Notes: generated by a model from the sequence alone, not told the origin. A stretch of 64,000 bases of DNA from Actinomadura xylanilytica (GCF_030283145.1 NZ_JASNWE010000003.1:558001-622000); one strand, 5' to 3'; shown: positions 47,972 to 56,942, counted from the stretch's first letter. Numbers and translations: made by a program.

Positions 47972-48660
47972 GTGAATACCTCCGGGTCCAGCCGCACTTC
48001 GAGGTCCAGGTCCAGCGCGCCCAGCATGCCCTGAACGTCGTCGAGGCACGCCTCGGTCTGGACATCGATGCGCCGCAGGTGGTCGAGCGCGAGTGCACCA
48101 GGATAGAGAACCTCCGCCTGCCTGTGCGTGGGAAAACGCGGCTCCAGATCCGCACCCCGAACGACGGATTCAGAGTAACGCCCCAGCACTTCTTCCGCGA
48201 ACATGCGTTCGAATCCAGAGACTCCCTCTGCCCGCAAGGCCGAAGGATACATGTTGTTGGTCGTCGTAAAGATCACACCCGGATGCGCCACCACCTCGGC
48301 CCCGAACGACAGCACCACCCAGGAGGCCCTCTCGGTGACATGCCAGCGGACCGAGCTTCCGAACATCCAGTCATTGATCCTGGAAACCGAGAGGTTCACG
48401 TAGCCGAGCCAGTCACAGTCCTTACGCACGTTGGCGTTCGGCCGGTAAACGTGCTCCAGATAGTCGTCCTCGGTGAGGCCCGCACGACTCAGGACGGCCC
48501 GCCTGGCCAGAATTCCGACCACACCGCGACTCGTCGTGAAGTGGACCAGGTCGGTGACCCCGTAGGACCGCGCGAGATCCAGCACCTCCGGGCAGGGCGG
48601 GAGTCGCGCCAACTCCTCGGCGGTTCTCGGCCGGGCCTCCCGCACTTGAGGCGTGGTCAT
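47968..48660 (-). CDS. DarT-like DNA ADP-ribosyltransferase toxin
   Basis: The 230-residue protein resembles the DarT (DUF4433) family: NAD-loop histidine H40 in LVHFTT, a VSRINDWMF segment matching the SxSxPNxxMF region, the ARTT-like FTTTNNMYP near 131-139 and the catalytic glutamate E183 in QAEVLY. DarT enzymes attach ADP-ribose to DNA bases and block replication. The usual antitoxin is a macrodomain (DarG) or NADAR protein, whereas here it is an ARH. ATGA overlaps tie it to the helicase gene upstream and the ARH gene downstream. Whether it targets thymidine or guanosine cannot be told. Confidence 0.82.
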   Translation of the reverse strand: MTTPQVREARPRTAEELARLPPCPEVLDLARSYGVTDLVHFTTSRGVVGILARRAVLSRAGLTEDDYLEHVYRPNANVRKDCDWLGYVNLSVSRINDWMFGSSVRWHVTERASWVVLSFGAEVVAHPGVIFTTTNNMYPSALRAEGVSGFERMFAEEVLGRYSESVVRGADLEPRFPTHRQAEVLYPGALALDHLRRIDVQTEACLDDVQGMLGALDLDLEVRLDPEVFT

Positions 48661-50063
48661 ACCTGCACCAGGTCATAGGTGGCCGGCTCGAAGAGCCCAA
48701 TGAGGGTGGACTCCTCACCCGGCTTGTAGCCGAGCATGACCGAGCGTCTCGCACGCCCGATCCCCATCGCGAGCAGGCGCTTCAACTGGTCGAGCGAACC
48801 GTCGCCGTCACCGGTCCCGTGCGGCGTGATCTGCCGGCTCAGCCCTGGGATCAGGACATGGTCGAACTCCAGTCCCTTGGCGGAATGGATCGTTGATAGA
48901 GCCACATTCTCAGGGCCCGCCGGCCAAAGGCTGGTACCGGTCAACTCACAGAAGGCGACACCCCGCCGGACCAGCTCTCCCCGGACGTGATTGAACCAGC
49001 CCCCGCCCCGAGGATGGAGCACGGCGATCGACTCCTCGGCCAGGTCGGCACGCGTGAGCACGTCGTCGAGCATGTGGTCGATCTGAGCACCGAAGCGTCC
49101 CGCGACGATCTTGGGACGCGGGCCGGTCGCGGTGCACTGGGTGAAATCAGGCAACGCCCCGTCGTCCTCCATCGGAAGATCCGATACCAGCGAACCAGCG
49201 AAGGCCGCGATCTCACGCGTGTTCCGCTTGTTGTGATGAAGCATGTGAATCTGCTGCGGGCGCAGGGAGATCCCCACCTCGGCCCATGTGAAATGGGGGG
49301 CGTAGATGCGCTGAACGGAATCGAGCACGAAGGTCGTCGAATGGTCGGGCGCGAGATGACTCCGGAGCGCCCGAATCTGGTTCGCGGAGAAGTCCTGCGC
49401 CTCGTCCACGATCACCACATCGTATAGCGGCCCGGGGGCGGCGCCGGCGAGGAGGGCCAGGTCATTCCAATCGTGGCGGCCTTGGCGCTCCTTCTCCTGG
49501 TGGTAGGGCTCGATCACCTCGGTCAGCAGCCGCTTGCGGAGCTGGGCGTCCACCCTGGGCGAGCGCCCGCGCCCCGTACGAGCCGCTCCGACGTAATCGG
49601 AGAGGTCCTCCCTGGGGAAGCGGGAGAGGGCGTACTCCACTTCATCGACCAGGAAGTCGATCGGACGATCATCTCTCGCGATCCCGGCGAGCAGGCGACG
49701 CAGGATGGGCCCCGCGTCTTCGCGATCCAGAATGTCAATTTCGCGCGCGAGTCCCCTGGCCCATTTACTGAAGGTACTCACCTCCAGCTTCAGCCCGGAA
49801 TCCTGTTCCTGCTCACGCGTCAACTCTTTGACATATCCCGCAAGGGTGCGGTTGAAGGTGAGCACGAGCATCCGCACGGGAGCTTCCTCACCGAGCCGGA
49901 GCCGTCTTGCCAGCCGACTGCGTTTGAGCTGCTTGAGCCTCAACAGGGCGGTCGTCGTCTTCCCGCTCCCGGCTGCGCCGCGGATGACCCGGTACCCCGG
50001 ACCACTGTCACCGAGAATCGTGAGCTGCTGCGGAGTCGGAAGAACAGAAGCGAGAATGCGCAT
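48657..50063 (-). CDS. UvrD-like SF1 helicase of the DarT/ARH operon
   Basis: The 468-residue SF1 helicase is compact. It has a Q-motif-like PTPQQL at 9-14, Walker A GAAGSGKT at 29-36, motif II VIVDEAQDF, and a late STIHSAKGLEFDH motif. It lacks the long accessory domains of housekeeping UvrD or Rep. The ATG at 50063 follows a probable promoter at 50113-50142. Its stop overlaps the darT-like start (ATGA). Placed first in the operon, it may sense phage DNA or recruit the toxin to single-stranded DNA; this is inference. Confidence 0.85.
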   Translation of the reverse strand: MRILASVLPTPQQLTILGDSGPGYRVIRGAAGSGKTTTALLRLKQLKRSRLARRLRLGEEAPVRMLVLTFNRTLAGYVKELTREQEQDSGLKLEVSTFSKWARGLAREIDILDREDAGPILRRLLAGIARDDRPIDFLVDEVEYALSRFPREDLSDYVGAARTGRGRSPRVDAQLRKRLLTEVIEPYHQEKERQGRHDWNDLALLAGAAPGPLYDVVIVDEAQDFSANQIRALRSHLAPDHSTTFVLDSVQRIYAPHFTWAEVGISLRPQQIHMLHHNKRNTREIAAFAGSLVSDLPMEDDGALPDFTQCTATGPRPKIVAGRFGAQIDHMLDDVLTRADLAEESIAVLHPRGGGWFNHVRGELVRRGVAFCELTGTSLWPAGPENVALSTIHSAKGLEFDHVLIPGLSRQITPHGTGDGDGSLDQLKRLLAMGIGRARRSVMLGYKPGEESTLIGLFEPATYDLVQV

Positions 50064-50387
50064 GGGGATCCCCGAAGGCCAGGACCCGCCGCCCGGGCCC
50101 AAACAGTCGGCCAGATTACCGCCTTCCCGACATCTCTGACAATGATATTCAGGGACACCTCAGTCCGGCTTCACAAGAATCTCCGGAGAGAGATACAGCA
50201 AGCAGATCGCCCCGAAAGCAGCTGCGCGATGACGATCGACGCGCATGCCGGCGTCCAGCACACTCGTCTCGGAGGCGACGATGCCCTTCACGGCCTGGAG
50301 ACGTGCATGCATCGCACGGGCTCACAGACGCCGACTCGGTGGCGCGCCGATACAGGAGCCGCGGAGTGGTGCGTGGATTGTGTCAGT
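50064..50387. other. divergent intergenic region between the DarT operon and the GT-like gene
   Basis: This 324-bp gap contains the predicted leftward promoter at 50113-50142. I see no convincing gene and no ribosome site directly before 50388; the rightward gene could be leaderless. Confidence 0.4.
50113..50142 (-). promoter_or_regulatory. putative promoter of the helicase/DarT/ARH operon
   Basis: On the minus strand TTGTCA (50142-50137) and TAATCT (50118-50113) are separated by 18 bp. Transcription would start about 43 nt before the helicase ATG. This was read by eye only. Confidence 0.45.
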
Positions 50388-52052
50388 ATGTCGCGGATGG
50401 ACGGACGGGGTCTCGGGGTGGGCGAGTGGTTGCGGGTTCCCGTGGGGGCCGGGGCCGAGGTCTGGTCCACCGGGAGCGGGCGCACGACCGTGCTCGCCGT
50501 CGCGCACACGGTGACCTCACTGGTTCGGGTGCTCGACGTCCTGACGGTCCTGGCCGACGACTTCCGGGTCCAGGTGGTGTTCACGGCCATTCCCGGATCC
50601 GCGTTCAGCGATGGGGTCGGCGCGTTCCTCGACGATCTGGGGGCACGGGTCGTGCCCTGGGAGCAGGCCGTGCGGGAGCGGTTCGACCTGGCCGTCAGCG
50701 CCGGCCACAGCGGAGAACTGCATAGAATCAATGCTCCGCTAATCGTCATGCCGCATGGAATTGGATACAATAAATACCTTAAAACGAAAAACGAAAAACG
50801 AAAAACGGTTTACGGGCTTGCGGCCGAGCAGTTGATGCATGCGGGACGGGTCGTTCCAGCGGCCGTCGTTCTTTCGCATGGGGAGCAGCTGAGGCGGCTC
50901 GAGGTGTCGTGTGCCGCTGCCGTGCCCGTCGCGGTCGTGGCCGGAGATCTGTGCCTCGACCGGATGACGGCCGGGCTGCCGTGGCGTGAGCGCTATCGGG
51001 AGCGGCTGGGATTGCGGGACGGGCAGCGGCTGGTCGTGGTGTCGTCCACCTGGGGGCCGGGGTCGCTGCTCGGGCGGCGGCCGGAGCTGGTCGGAAGGCT
51101 GCTCGCCGAGCTGCCGGTGGACGAGTACCGGGTCGCGGCGGTCGTGCATCCGAATGTGTGGCACGGGCACGGCGCCTGGCAGTTGCGGGCCTGGCTCGCC
51201 GACTGCCGGAAGGCGGGACTGCTGCTGATCCCTCCGAGGGAGGGATGGCGGGCCGCGGTCGTCGCGGCCGACTGCGTGCTCGGCGACCACGGGTCGGTCA
51301 CGTTGTACGGCGCCGCGGTCGGCAGGCCGGTCGCGCTGGCCGCCTTTGACGCCGACGACGTCGACCCCGAGACGGCGATGGGCGCGCTGGCCCGTTCGGT
51401 ACCGCACATCGACGCGGACGCGCCGCTGCGTCCTCAGGTGGAGGACGCCATCGGACGGCACGACGCGGCGCGGTGCGCGGAGATCGCGGAGATGGCGGTC
51501 GCCGAGCGGGGCGGGGCGGCGTCCATCCTGCGGCGGCTGATGTACGAGCTGATGGGGCTGCCCGAGCCCGCCTCCGCCGCACGGGCCGCCCCGGTGCCGC
51601 CCGCCGTGCCGGAGCCGCCGGAGTGGGGACACGGCCGGCCTGCGCTGCTGGCGGCCTGCGAGCTCATCGGGGCGGACGTGCGCGTCGAGCGGTTCGCGGG
51701 GAAGGCTCGGCCTTCGCGTCCCGCTCACCTGGTCGTCGACGACTCGGAGGTCGATGAGCGGCTGCGGGAGCTCGCCGACATCATCGTCCGCCGCCCCGAG
51801 GCGCCCGGTCCCCTGGCCGGGGTGAGCGGAGAGCGGGTGTTCGCGGCCCTCCCCGCCTGCCGGATGGTCGCCGACGTGGCGGACGGACGGTGCCTCGTCC
51901 TTCCCCGCGGCGGCGAACTCCTCAGGGTCGAAGGGGCCTGGCCTGATCCCGCCGTGTTCGCCTCAGCGGTGCTCGCCTGCCTGGACCGCGGGCGGGACAT
52001 GCCCCGGCGGGTTCTGATCGGACGGACCGCCGTACCCGTGACAGTCACCTGA
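50388..52052 (+). CDS. GT-B-like protein (CDP-glycerol transferase-like), unknown substrate
   Basis: The 554-residue soluble protein has two Rossmann-like halves. The first includes VLAVAHTVTSLVRVLDVL and the PHGIGYNKY motif; the second has VVVSSTWGPGS and VAADCVLGDHGSVTLYGAA, as in CDP-glycerol glycerophosphotransferase-like GT-B folds. Actinomycete relatives are often labelled translation initiation factor 2, which the motifs do not support. A C-terminal 150 residues are unassigned. The ATG at 50388 or 50397 is possible. A low-GC stretch with a heptamer repeat lies inside the gene. The stop overlaps that of the convergent NB-ARC gene by 8 bp. Confidence 0.65.
   Translation: MSRMDGRGLGVGEWLRVPVGAGAEVWSTGSGRTTVLAVAHTVTSLVRVLDVLTVLADDFRVQVVFTAIPGSAFSDGVGAFLDDLGARVVPWEQAVRERFDLAVSAGHSGELHRINAPLIVMPHGIGYNKYLKTKNEKRKTVYGLAAEQLMHAGRVVPAAVVLSHGEQLRRLEVSCAAAVPVAVVAGDLCLDRMTAGLPWRERYRERLGLRDGQRLVVVSSTWGPGSLLGRRPELVGRLLAELPVDEYRVAAVVHPNVWHGHGAWQLRAWLADCRKAGLLLIPPREGWRAAVVAADCVLGDHGSVTLYGAAVGRPVALAAFDADDVDPETAMGALARSVPHIDADAPLRPQVEDAIGRHDAARCAEIAEMAVAERGGAASILRRLMYELMGLPEPASAARAAPVPPAVPEPPEWGHGRPALLAACELIGADVRVERFAGKARPSRPAHLVVDDSEVDERLRELADIIVRRPEAPGPLAGVSGERVFAALPACRMVADVADGRCLVLPRGGELLRVEGAWPDPAVFASAVLACLDRGRDMPRRVLIGRTAVPVTVT
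50780..50807 (+). repeat. heptamer repeat AAAAACG in coding sequence
   Basis: Three perfect AAAAACG units lie at 50787-50807, preceded by a partial unit at 50780-50786. They encode a Lys/Asn/Glu/Arg run in the middle of the GT-B-like gene. Seven is not a multiple of three, so gain or loss of a unit shifts the frame. Confidence 0.8.
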
Positions 52053-54168
52053 GGCGCAGATCGTCCGCACGGGGGCTGCCCAGCCGGTCGTACGCGGCGA
52101 TCGCCTGTTCCAGGTACGGCCCGGAGGGCGACGCCTCGGCGAGCTCCTCGAGGATCTGGGCTTCCTGGTAGAGGCGGCCCTCGGCGCGCATGATGTCCAG
52201 TGCCAGGAGGAGCGACTCCAGCCCCTCCTGTTCGTGGTGGCCCCTGAGCAGCGCCCGCCCCCGGGTCAGGGCGACGCGGGCCAGGTTGTAGCGGTCGGGG
52301 CGGGGGCCGAGGCCGCCGAAGATCGCGGCGGCCTCGTCGCAGGCCTCGATGGCGGCGCCGATGTCGCCGAGACCGAGGGCGGTGCGGGCCAGGTGGTGCA
52401 GGTTGATCGCCACGCCGCGCCACCGGCCGTGGCGCTCCTCCAGGCCGCGCGCCTTTACGAAGTATGGTCGTGCCTCGGCGAAAGCCCCCGCGTCGAGGTA
52501 CGAGCGGCCGAGGAACTCGTGGGCCGTCGCCTCGTTCAGGGGATCCCCCGTGGCGCGGGCCGCCGCCAGCGCCTGCTGGAGAACCTCGCGCGCCTCGGGG
52601 AAACGGCCGGTCTCGAAGCAGCCGCGGCCGAGTTGGGTGCCCAGCCGGAACACCCAGCGGGGGTCGCCGGTCTCGCGCGCCGAGTCCAGCCCCTTGCGTA
52701 GGACCGGGAGCAGCGTCCCGTAGGGACGCGCCGACAGTTGCAGGGCCCACTGCGCCTCGCACAACTGCACGACCAGGTCGTGCCTGCCCCGGTCGGCCGC
52801 CGCGTAGACGGTGGCGCAGATGTTGCGGTGCTCGATCTCCAACCAGCGCAGCGCGCGTTTCTCGGCGGTCTCCCGCTCGGAACCGAACGGCGAGACGACC
52901 CCGCGGAACTCCTCATACAGGGCACCGAACGTCGGCCGGTAGGGGTTGACGGCCAGATCGGCGGCCACCGTGGCCGTCAGGTACCACTCGGCGACGCGGA
53001 GGACGGCCGCCTCGCGCTCGGCGCTGTCCTGCGCCATCCGGTGGGCGTGGCGGCGGACGCGGTCGTGGAAGGAGTAGCGGCCGCCCTCCTCGTCGAGGAG
53101 GTTCCAGTCGATCAGCTCCTCCAGGACGTCGGCGGTCGCGTCCTCGCCGACGCCCAGCAGGGCCGCCGCGGCGGGCAGCACGAACGTGACGGGCGCGGTC
53201 GGCGCCGCGGTGCCCAGCCGGTCGTCGGCGGCCGGATGCAGGCCGAGCAGCGCGTAGGCGCGCCGGACACGATCCGGCAGCGCCGCGTAGGTGCCGTCGC
53301 TCACGGCCTCGACCTCCCACTCGCCCGGCCCACCCGGAGCCCGCATTCTGCGGACGGCCGCGGAGATCTCCCGCCCCTGGCGGAGCCTGAGCCATCCCCC
53401 GGCGTGGCGGAGCGCCTGCGGCCAGCCGCCGCACAGGTTCAGGAGCTCGCCGGCCGCGACGGGCTCGGCGGCGACACGTCCGGGCCCGGCGAGCCGGGTG
53501 AGCAGCGCGCGGCTCGCGTCCTCGCCGAGCGGGCGGAGCGTGATCCGCTCGGCGCCGTACCGGGACGCGACGTCCGACAGGTCTCGGTCGGTGGTGACCA
53601 GGACCATCGCCTCGTTCGACGGGGGAAGCGCGTACTCGATCTGGCCCGGGACCTCCACGTTGGCGAGGACGACGAGCATCTTGCGGCCGGTGGTGCCGCT
53701 CCGCCACAGGGCGTGCAGGTCGGGCGAGGCCCGGACGTCGTCCTCGGGGACGCCGAGCTGCCCCAGGAGGGAGGCCAGCAGGTCGGCGGGGCCGGTGACG
53801 TCCCGTCCGCCCGGCCCGGCGAAGTCGATGAAGAACCGGCCGTCGGGAAAGCGGTCGGCCCGGTCGTGGGCCCACCGTTTGGCCGCGGCCCGGCGGCCGG
53901 AGCCGGGCAGCCCGGTCAGCAGCGCCATCGCCGGCCGTCCGGGCTCGCGCTCCGTCCCGGCCAGCTCGTCCAGCAGTTCGAAGACTCGCTCGCGGTTCTC
54001 GAAGTCGGACTCGGCGGCGGGCAGCGCGTGCAGCTGAGGGCGGCGGTCGAGCGCACCGCCGTAGACGTTGACGATCTTGTCGATGTCGCGGGCCTGGATG
54101 AGGTTCTGCGCCGAACCGGCGCCGACCTCGTTGAACGGACCACCCTCGGCGGCGGCGGATGCGCTCAT
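52045..54168 (-). CDS. NB-ARC/TPR STAND protein
   Basis: The 707-residue protein has a short N-terminal segment with an NLIQARDID motif (about 10-38), an NB-ARC-like ATPase with P-loop GLPGSGRR at 86-93 (Arg where Lys is usual), winged-helix-like parts, and TPR repeats from about 430 to the end. It lacks the SARP DNA-binding domain of AfsR. Such proteins act as signal-responsive switches. The changed Walker lysine suggests weak or absent ATP hydrolysis. The N-terminal segment resembles the short adaptor regions that link actinobacterial NLR-like proteins to effectors, but no effector domain is seen here. Confidence 0.8.
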   Translation of the reverse strand: MSASAAAEGGPFNEVGAGSAQNLIQARDIDKIVNVYGGALDRRPQLHALPAAESDFENRERVFELLDELAGTEREPGRPAMALLTGLPGSGRRAAAKRWAHDRADRFPDGRFFIDFAGPGGRDVTGPADLLASLLGQLGVPEDDVRASPDLHALWRSGTTGRKMLVVLANVEVPGQIEYALPPSNEAMVLVTTDRDLSDVASRYGAERITLRPLGEDASRALLTRLAGPGRVAAEPVAAGELLNLCGGWPQALRHAGGWLRLRQGREISAAVRRMRAPGGPGEWEVEAVSDGTYAALPDRVRRAYALLGLHPAADDRLGTAAPTAPVTFVLPAAAALLGVGEDATADVLEELIDWNLLDEEGGRYSFHDRVRRHAHRMAQDSAEREAAVLRVAEWYLTATVAADLAVNPYRPTFGALYEEFRGVVSPFGSERETAEKRALRWLEIEHRNICATVYAAADRGRHDLVVQLCEAQWALQLSARPYGTLLPVLRKGLDSARETGDPRWVFRLGTQLGRGCFETGRFPEAREVLQQALAAARATGDPLNEATAHEFLGRSYLDAGAFAEARPYFVKARGLEERHGRWRGVAINLHHLARTALGLGDIGAAIEACDEAAAIFGGLGPRPDRYNLARVALTRGRALLRGHHEQEGLESLLLALDIMRAEGRLYQEAQILEELAEASPSGPYLEQAIAAYDRLGSPRADDLRLR

Positions 54169-54279
54169 GTGTCTCCGACCCTCTGCATGTTCTACGGTTC
54201 CGCGTGGCAGCAGTCTGCCACCGGGCGGGCTGGCGGTTCAGGGCTTCTCGGGAGTCCGGCCGGGCCGTCCGGGGACGGG

Positions 54280-55566
54280 TTATGGGCGGCCGAAGGTTTG
54301 GGGCGGGGTGGGGGTGGCGGCGGGGGCGCGGCGGGGTGGGCGTGAGGGGACGGGCGGCGCGGGTTCAGGGAGGGTCGTTTCGAAGGCCACGGGGAGGCGC
54401 ACCGGGAGGCGCGTCCAGGGGGACGGTTCGAAGGCGACGTCCGCCGGGTCGATGGTGAGGCGCAGGTTGCGCAGCGCGTGCAGGGCCGTCGCGACGGCGG
54501 TGCGGGCGATGATGCGGGCCGGGTCACGGGCCGGGCAGGCGTGCGGGCCGGCGCTCCAGGCGAGGTGGGCGCGATTGCCGCGCTGCCAGAAGGTGGTGCC
54601 GGCGTGCGCGCGGGAGTCGTGCGCGACGGCGGCCAGGCCGAGGATCAGCGCGTCGCCCCGGCGGACCGTCCGGCCGCCGAGCTCGGTGTCGCGCAGCGCG
54701 TACCGGGCCGGCATGTTGCTCAGCGGGGGCGCGATGGACAGCACCTCGTCGAGCGCGTCGTCGATGCCGAGCCGCCCGCCGCGGACGCGTCCGGCGAAGC
54801 GGGGGTCGGTGAGCATCAGGCGGAGCGTCTGCGCGATCCAGCTGATCGTGGCGTGGTTCCCGGCGGAGGCGAGGACGAAGATGGACTGGAGCACCTCGGC
54901 GTCGGTGTGCAGGTCGCGGTGGGCGAGCAGGACGCCGGTCAGGTCGTCGGACGGGTCGTCGCGGCATGACCGGATGCGTTCGCGCAGGAGGGCCTCGAAG
55001 CGGCGGTTGCCGTCCTGCGCGTCCGCGCCGGAGCCGAAGAGGGCGCGCATGGCGTCCAGCAGCTCGCGGCTCCGCGCGGGGTCCAGGCCGATCAGGTCGC
55101 CGATGGTGAGCAGCGGGACGGCCGCGGCGTACTCGGCCACCAGGTCGGCGGCGCCCCGTCCGGCGAACGCGGCGATCAGGTCGGCGCACAGCGCCTCGAC
55201 CGTGCGGCGGAGCCGGCGGTGGTCGATGGAGGCGACCGCGTCCTCCAGCGGGCGGCGCAGCCGGCGGTGCGCGTCGCCGTCGTAGCCGGTGACGCTGTCG
55301 CGGAAGGACATCATCGGGCCGAGGGGCGAGTCGGGCGGGACGGTCCCGTCCTGGACCGCCCGCCAGTCGCGGGCGTCGCGGGAGAACAGCCCGGGCGTGC
55401 CCGTGAGCGTCTTCAGCTCCTCGTACCCCATGACGAGCCACGCCCGCACGCCCGGTTCCAGCTCGACGGGCGCGACGGGGCCGTGGTCGTGCCAGAGGCG
55501 CTCGAACACCGGCGCGGTGTCGGGGCAGGTGGTCGTGGCCGACAGCGGCAGCGACGACGCGGTCAC
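54280..55566 (-). CDS. cvnE: conservon cytochrome P450, CYP157-like
   Basis: The 428-residue P450 has the heme ligand cysteine in WSAGPHACPA and an I-helix AGNHAT. The K-helix EXXR is not kept: the sequence reads DEVLSIAPP, so the arginine is missing. Loss of EXXR is the published hallmark of CYP157 enzymes found in Streptomyces conservons. The GTG start overlaps the stop of the GTPase gene (GTGA). A Pro-rich tail follows the fold. It is the last gene of a complete cvn operon; the substrate is unknown. Confidence 0.88.
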   Translation of the reverse strand: MTASSLPLSATTTCPDTAPVFERLWHDHGPVAPVELEPGVRAWLVMGYEELKTLTGTPGLFSRDARDWRAVQDGTVPPDSPLGPMMSFRDSVTGYDGDAHRRLRRPLEDAVASIDHRRLRRTVEALCADLIAAFAGRGAADLVAEYAAAVPLLTIGDLIGLDPARSRELLDAMRALFGSGADAQDGNRRFEALLRERIRSCRDDPSDDLTGVLLAHRDLHTDAEVLQSIFVLASAGNHATISWIAQTLRLMLTDPRFAGRVRGGRLGIDDALDEVLSIAPPLSNMPARYALRDTELGGRTVRRGDALILGLAAVAHDSRAHAGTTFWQRGNRAHLAWSAGPHACPARDPARIIARTAVATALHALRNLRLTIDPADVAFEPSPWTRLPVRLPVAFETTLPEPAPPVPSRPPRRAPAATPTPPQTFGRP

Positions 55567-56165
55567 GGGGCGTCCTGCCCGCCGCGGGCGGTGAGGGCGT
55601 GGCCGGCGAGGGCGGCCACGGTGTCGATCACCGAGCCGCGGTCCAGGGCGTTGCAGTCCACGACGGGCGTCTGCGGGAGGAGGTCGAGCGCCTCGCGGAG
55701 CCGGCCGGGAGTGTACGCGGGCGTGTCCGGGAAGTGGTTGACCGCGACGGCGAACGGCGCGGACACGTGCAGCTCGAGCTGGTCGAGCACCTCGAACCCG
55801 CCCGCCAGGCGGCGCGAGTCGACCAGCACCAGCACCCCCACCGCGCCCTCGGCCAGCCCCGCCCACATGCTCCAGAACCGCCGCTGGCCGGGCGTGCCGA
55901 ACAGGTAGAGGGCCAGACCCTGGTTGAGCGTGATGCGGCCGAAGTCCATCGCGACCGTGGTCGTCGTCTTGCCCGCCAGGTGCTCCAGGTCGTCGGCGCC
56001 GGTGAGGGGCTCCTCGGTGCGAAGCGGCGCGATCTCGCTGGCCGACCCGATGAACGTGGTCTTGCCGACCCCGAAGTCGCCCACCACCAGGATCTTCGCC
56101 GTCCGGGCCACGCCCTCCGGCAGGTACGGGACCCGGCCGCCCTCACTTGAGGTCCCGGAGGCCAT
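55563..56165 (-). CDS. cvnD: conservon small GTPase
   Basis: The 200-residue Ras-like GTPase has the P-loop GDFGVGKTT near 29-37, a G3-like FGTPGQ and a NHFPDT element (about 144-149) in the place of NKxD. CvnD proteins work with CvnA-C as a membrane-linked switch similar to eukaryotic G-protein signalling. It starts 22 bp inside the DUF742 gene end and overlaps the P450 gene, so the cvn genes are tightly coupled. Confidence 0.92.
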   Translation of the reverse strand: MASGTSSEGGRVPYLPEGVARTAKILVVGDFGVGKTTFIGSASEIAPLRTEEPLTGADDLEHLAGKTTTTVAMDFGRITLNQGLALYLFGTPGQRRFWSMWAGLAEGAVGVLVLVDSRRLAGGFEVLDQLELHVSAPFAVAVNHFPDTPAYTPGRLREALDLLPQTPVVDCNALDRGSVIDTVAALAGHALTARGGQDAP

Positions 56166-56547
56166 CGAGCACCTCCCTCAGCAGATCCAGCCCGGGTTCG
56201 TCGAAGCTGCCCGCGTGCGCGCGCAGATGACCGGACTTGACCAGGTCGCCCACCAGGATCCGCAGCACCCCGACCGGAAGCTTCAGATGCGCGGCGGCCT
56301 CGGCCACCGACAGCACGCCTCCGGCGCACAACCGCAGCAGCCCGCGCAACTGCGGCGTCGCCCCCAGCGGCAGCGGCATGGACGTCGGTACGACCTTCAA
56401 CAGCGTGTCGACCCCGACCCGCGCGTCCGCCGGCCCCACCCGCCCACCGGTGAGGACGTACGGGCGCAGCGGAGTGTCGCGGTACTCAAGGTCCCTCGTC
56501 GCAGGCTCCTCAGTCCAGGCGACGCCGCGTCCCTCCGGCTCGCTCAC
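56143..56547 (-). CDS. cvnC: conservon DUF742 protein
   Basis: The 134-residue DUF742 protein has the typical LRPYVLTGGR start of the domain (about 27-36) and a winged-helix-like middle (LSVAEAAAHLKLPVGVLRILVGDL). It probably links the histidine-kinase-like CvnA to the GTPase. The GTG start overlaps the roadblock gene stop, and its 3-prime end overlaps cvnD by 23 bp. Confidence 0.92.
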   Translation of the reverse strand: MSEPEGRGVAWTEEPATRDLEYRDTPLRPYVLTGGRVGPADARVGVDTLLKVVPTSMPLPLGATPQLRGLLRLCAGGVLSVAEAAAHLKLPVGVLRILVGDLVKSGHLRAHAGSFDEPGLDLLREVLDGLRDLK

Positions 56548-56942
56548 GGCATACCGGGGCGGCGGGCGGGGGTGGCCAGGGTCCCCTCGCCGAGTTTGAG
56601 GACCATGGCCTGCATCTCCTGGGCGATGAGCGCGGCGTTGATCACGGGGCCGGTGATGACGGCCAGGCAGGAGCGGGCGGCGGCGCCGCGGACGAACAGG
56701 TAGCCGCCCTCGTGGCCGACCATGAGCTGGTAGAGGACCTTGTCGCCCGAGCCGAACTCCCCCGCCTGGTCGCGGGCCAGCGACAGCAGGCCGCTACAGC
56801 GGGCCGCGAGGCGGTCGGCCTCCTCCTGGCCGGTGCGCTCCGAACGGGCCTTCAGGAGACCGTCCACCGAGCACACGACGGCGTGCCGCACGCCCTGCAC
56901 GCGGGCCAGCCTTCCGACCACCCAGTCCTGATCAGCCGTCAC
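56544..56942 (-). CDS. cvnB: conservon roadblock/LC7 protein
   Basis: The 132-residue roadblock/LC7 protein begins near the VRHAVVCSVDGL segment and continues with the Gly/Val-rich GGYLFVRG strand. In conservons it serves as the GTPase-regulating partner of CvnD. A GTG start overlaps the cvnA stop (GTGA). Confidence 0.92.
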   Translation of the reverse strand: MTADQDWVVGRLARVQGVRHAVVCSVDGLLKARSERTGQEEADRLAARCSGLLSLARDQAGEFGSGDKVLYQLMVGHEGGYLFVRGAAARSCLAVITGPVINAALIAQEMQAMVLKLGEGTLATPARRPGMP

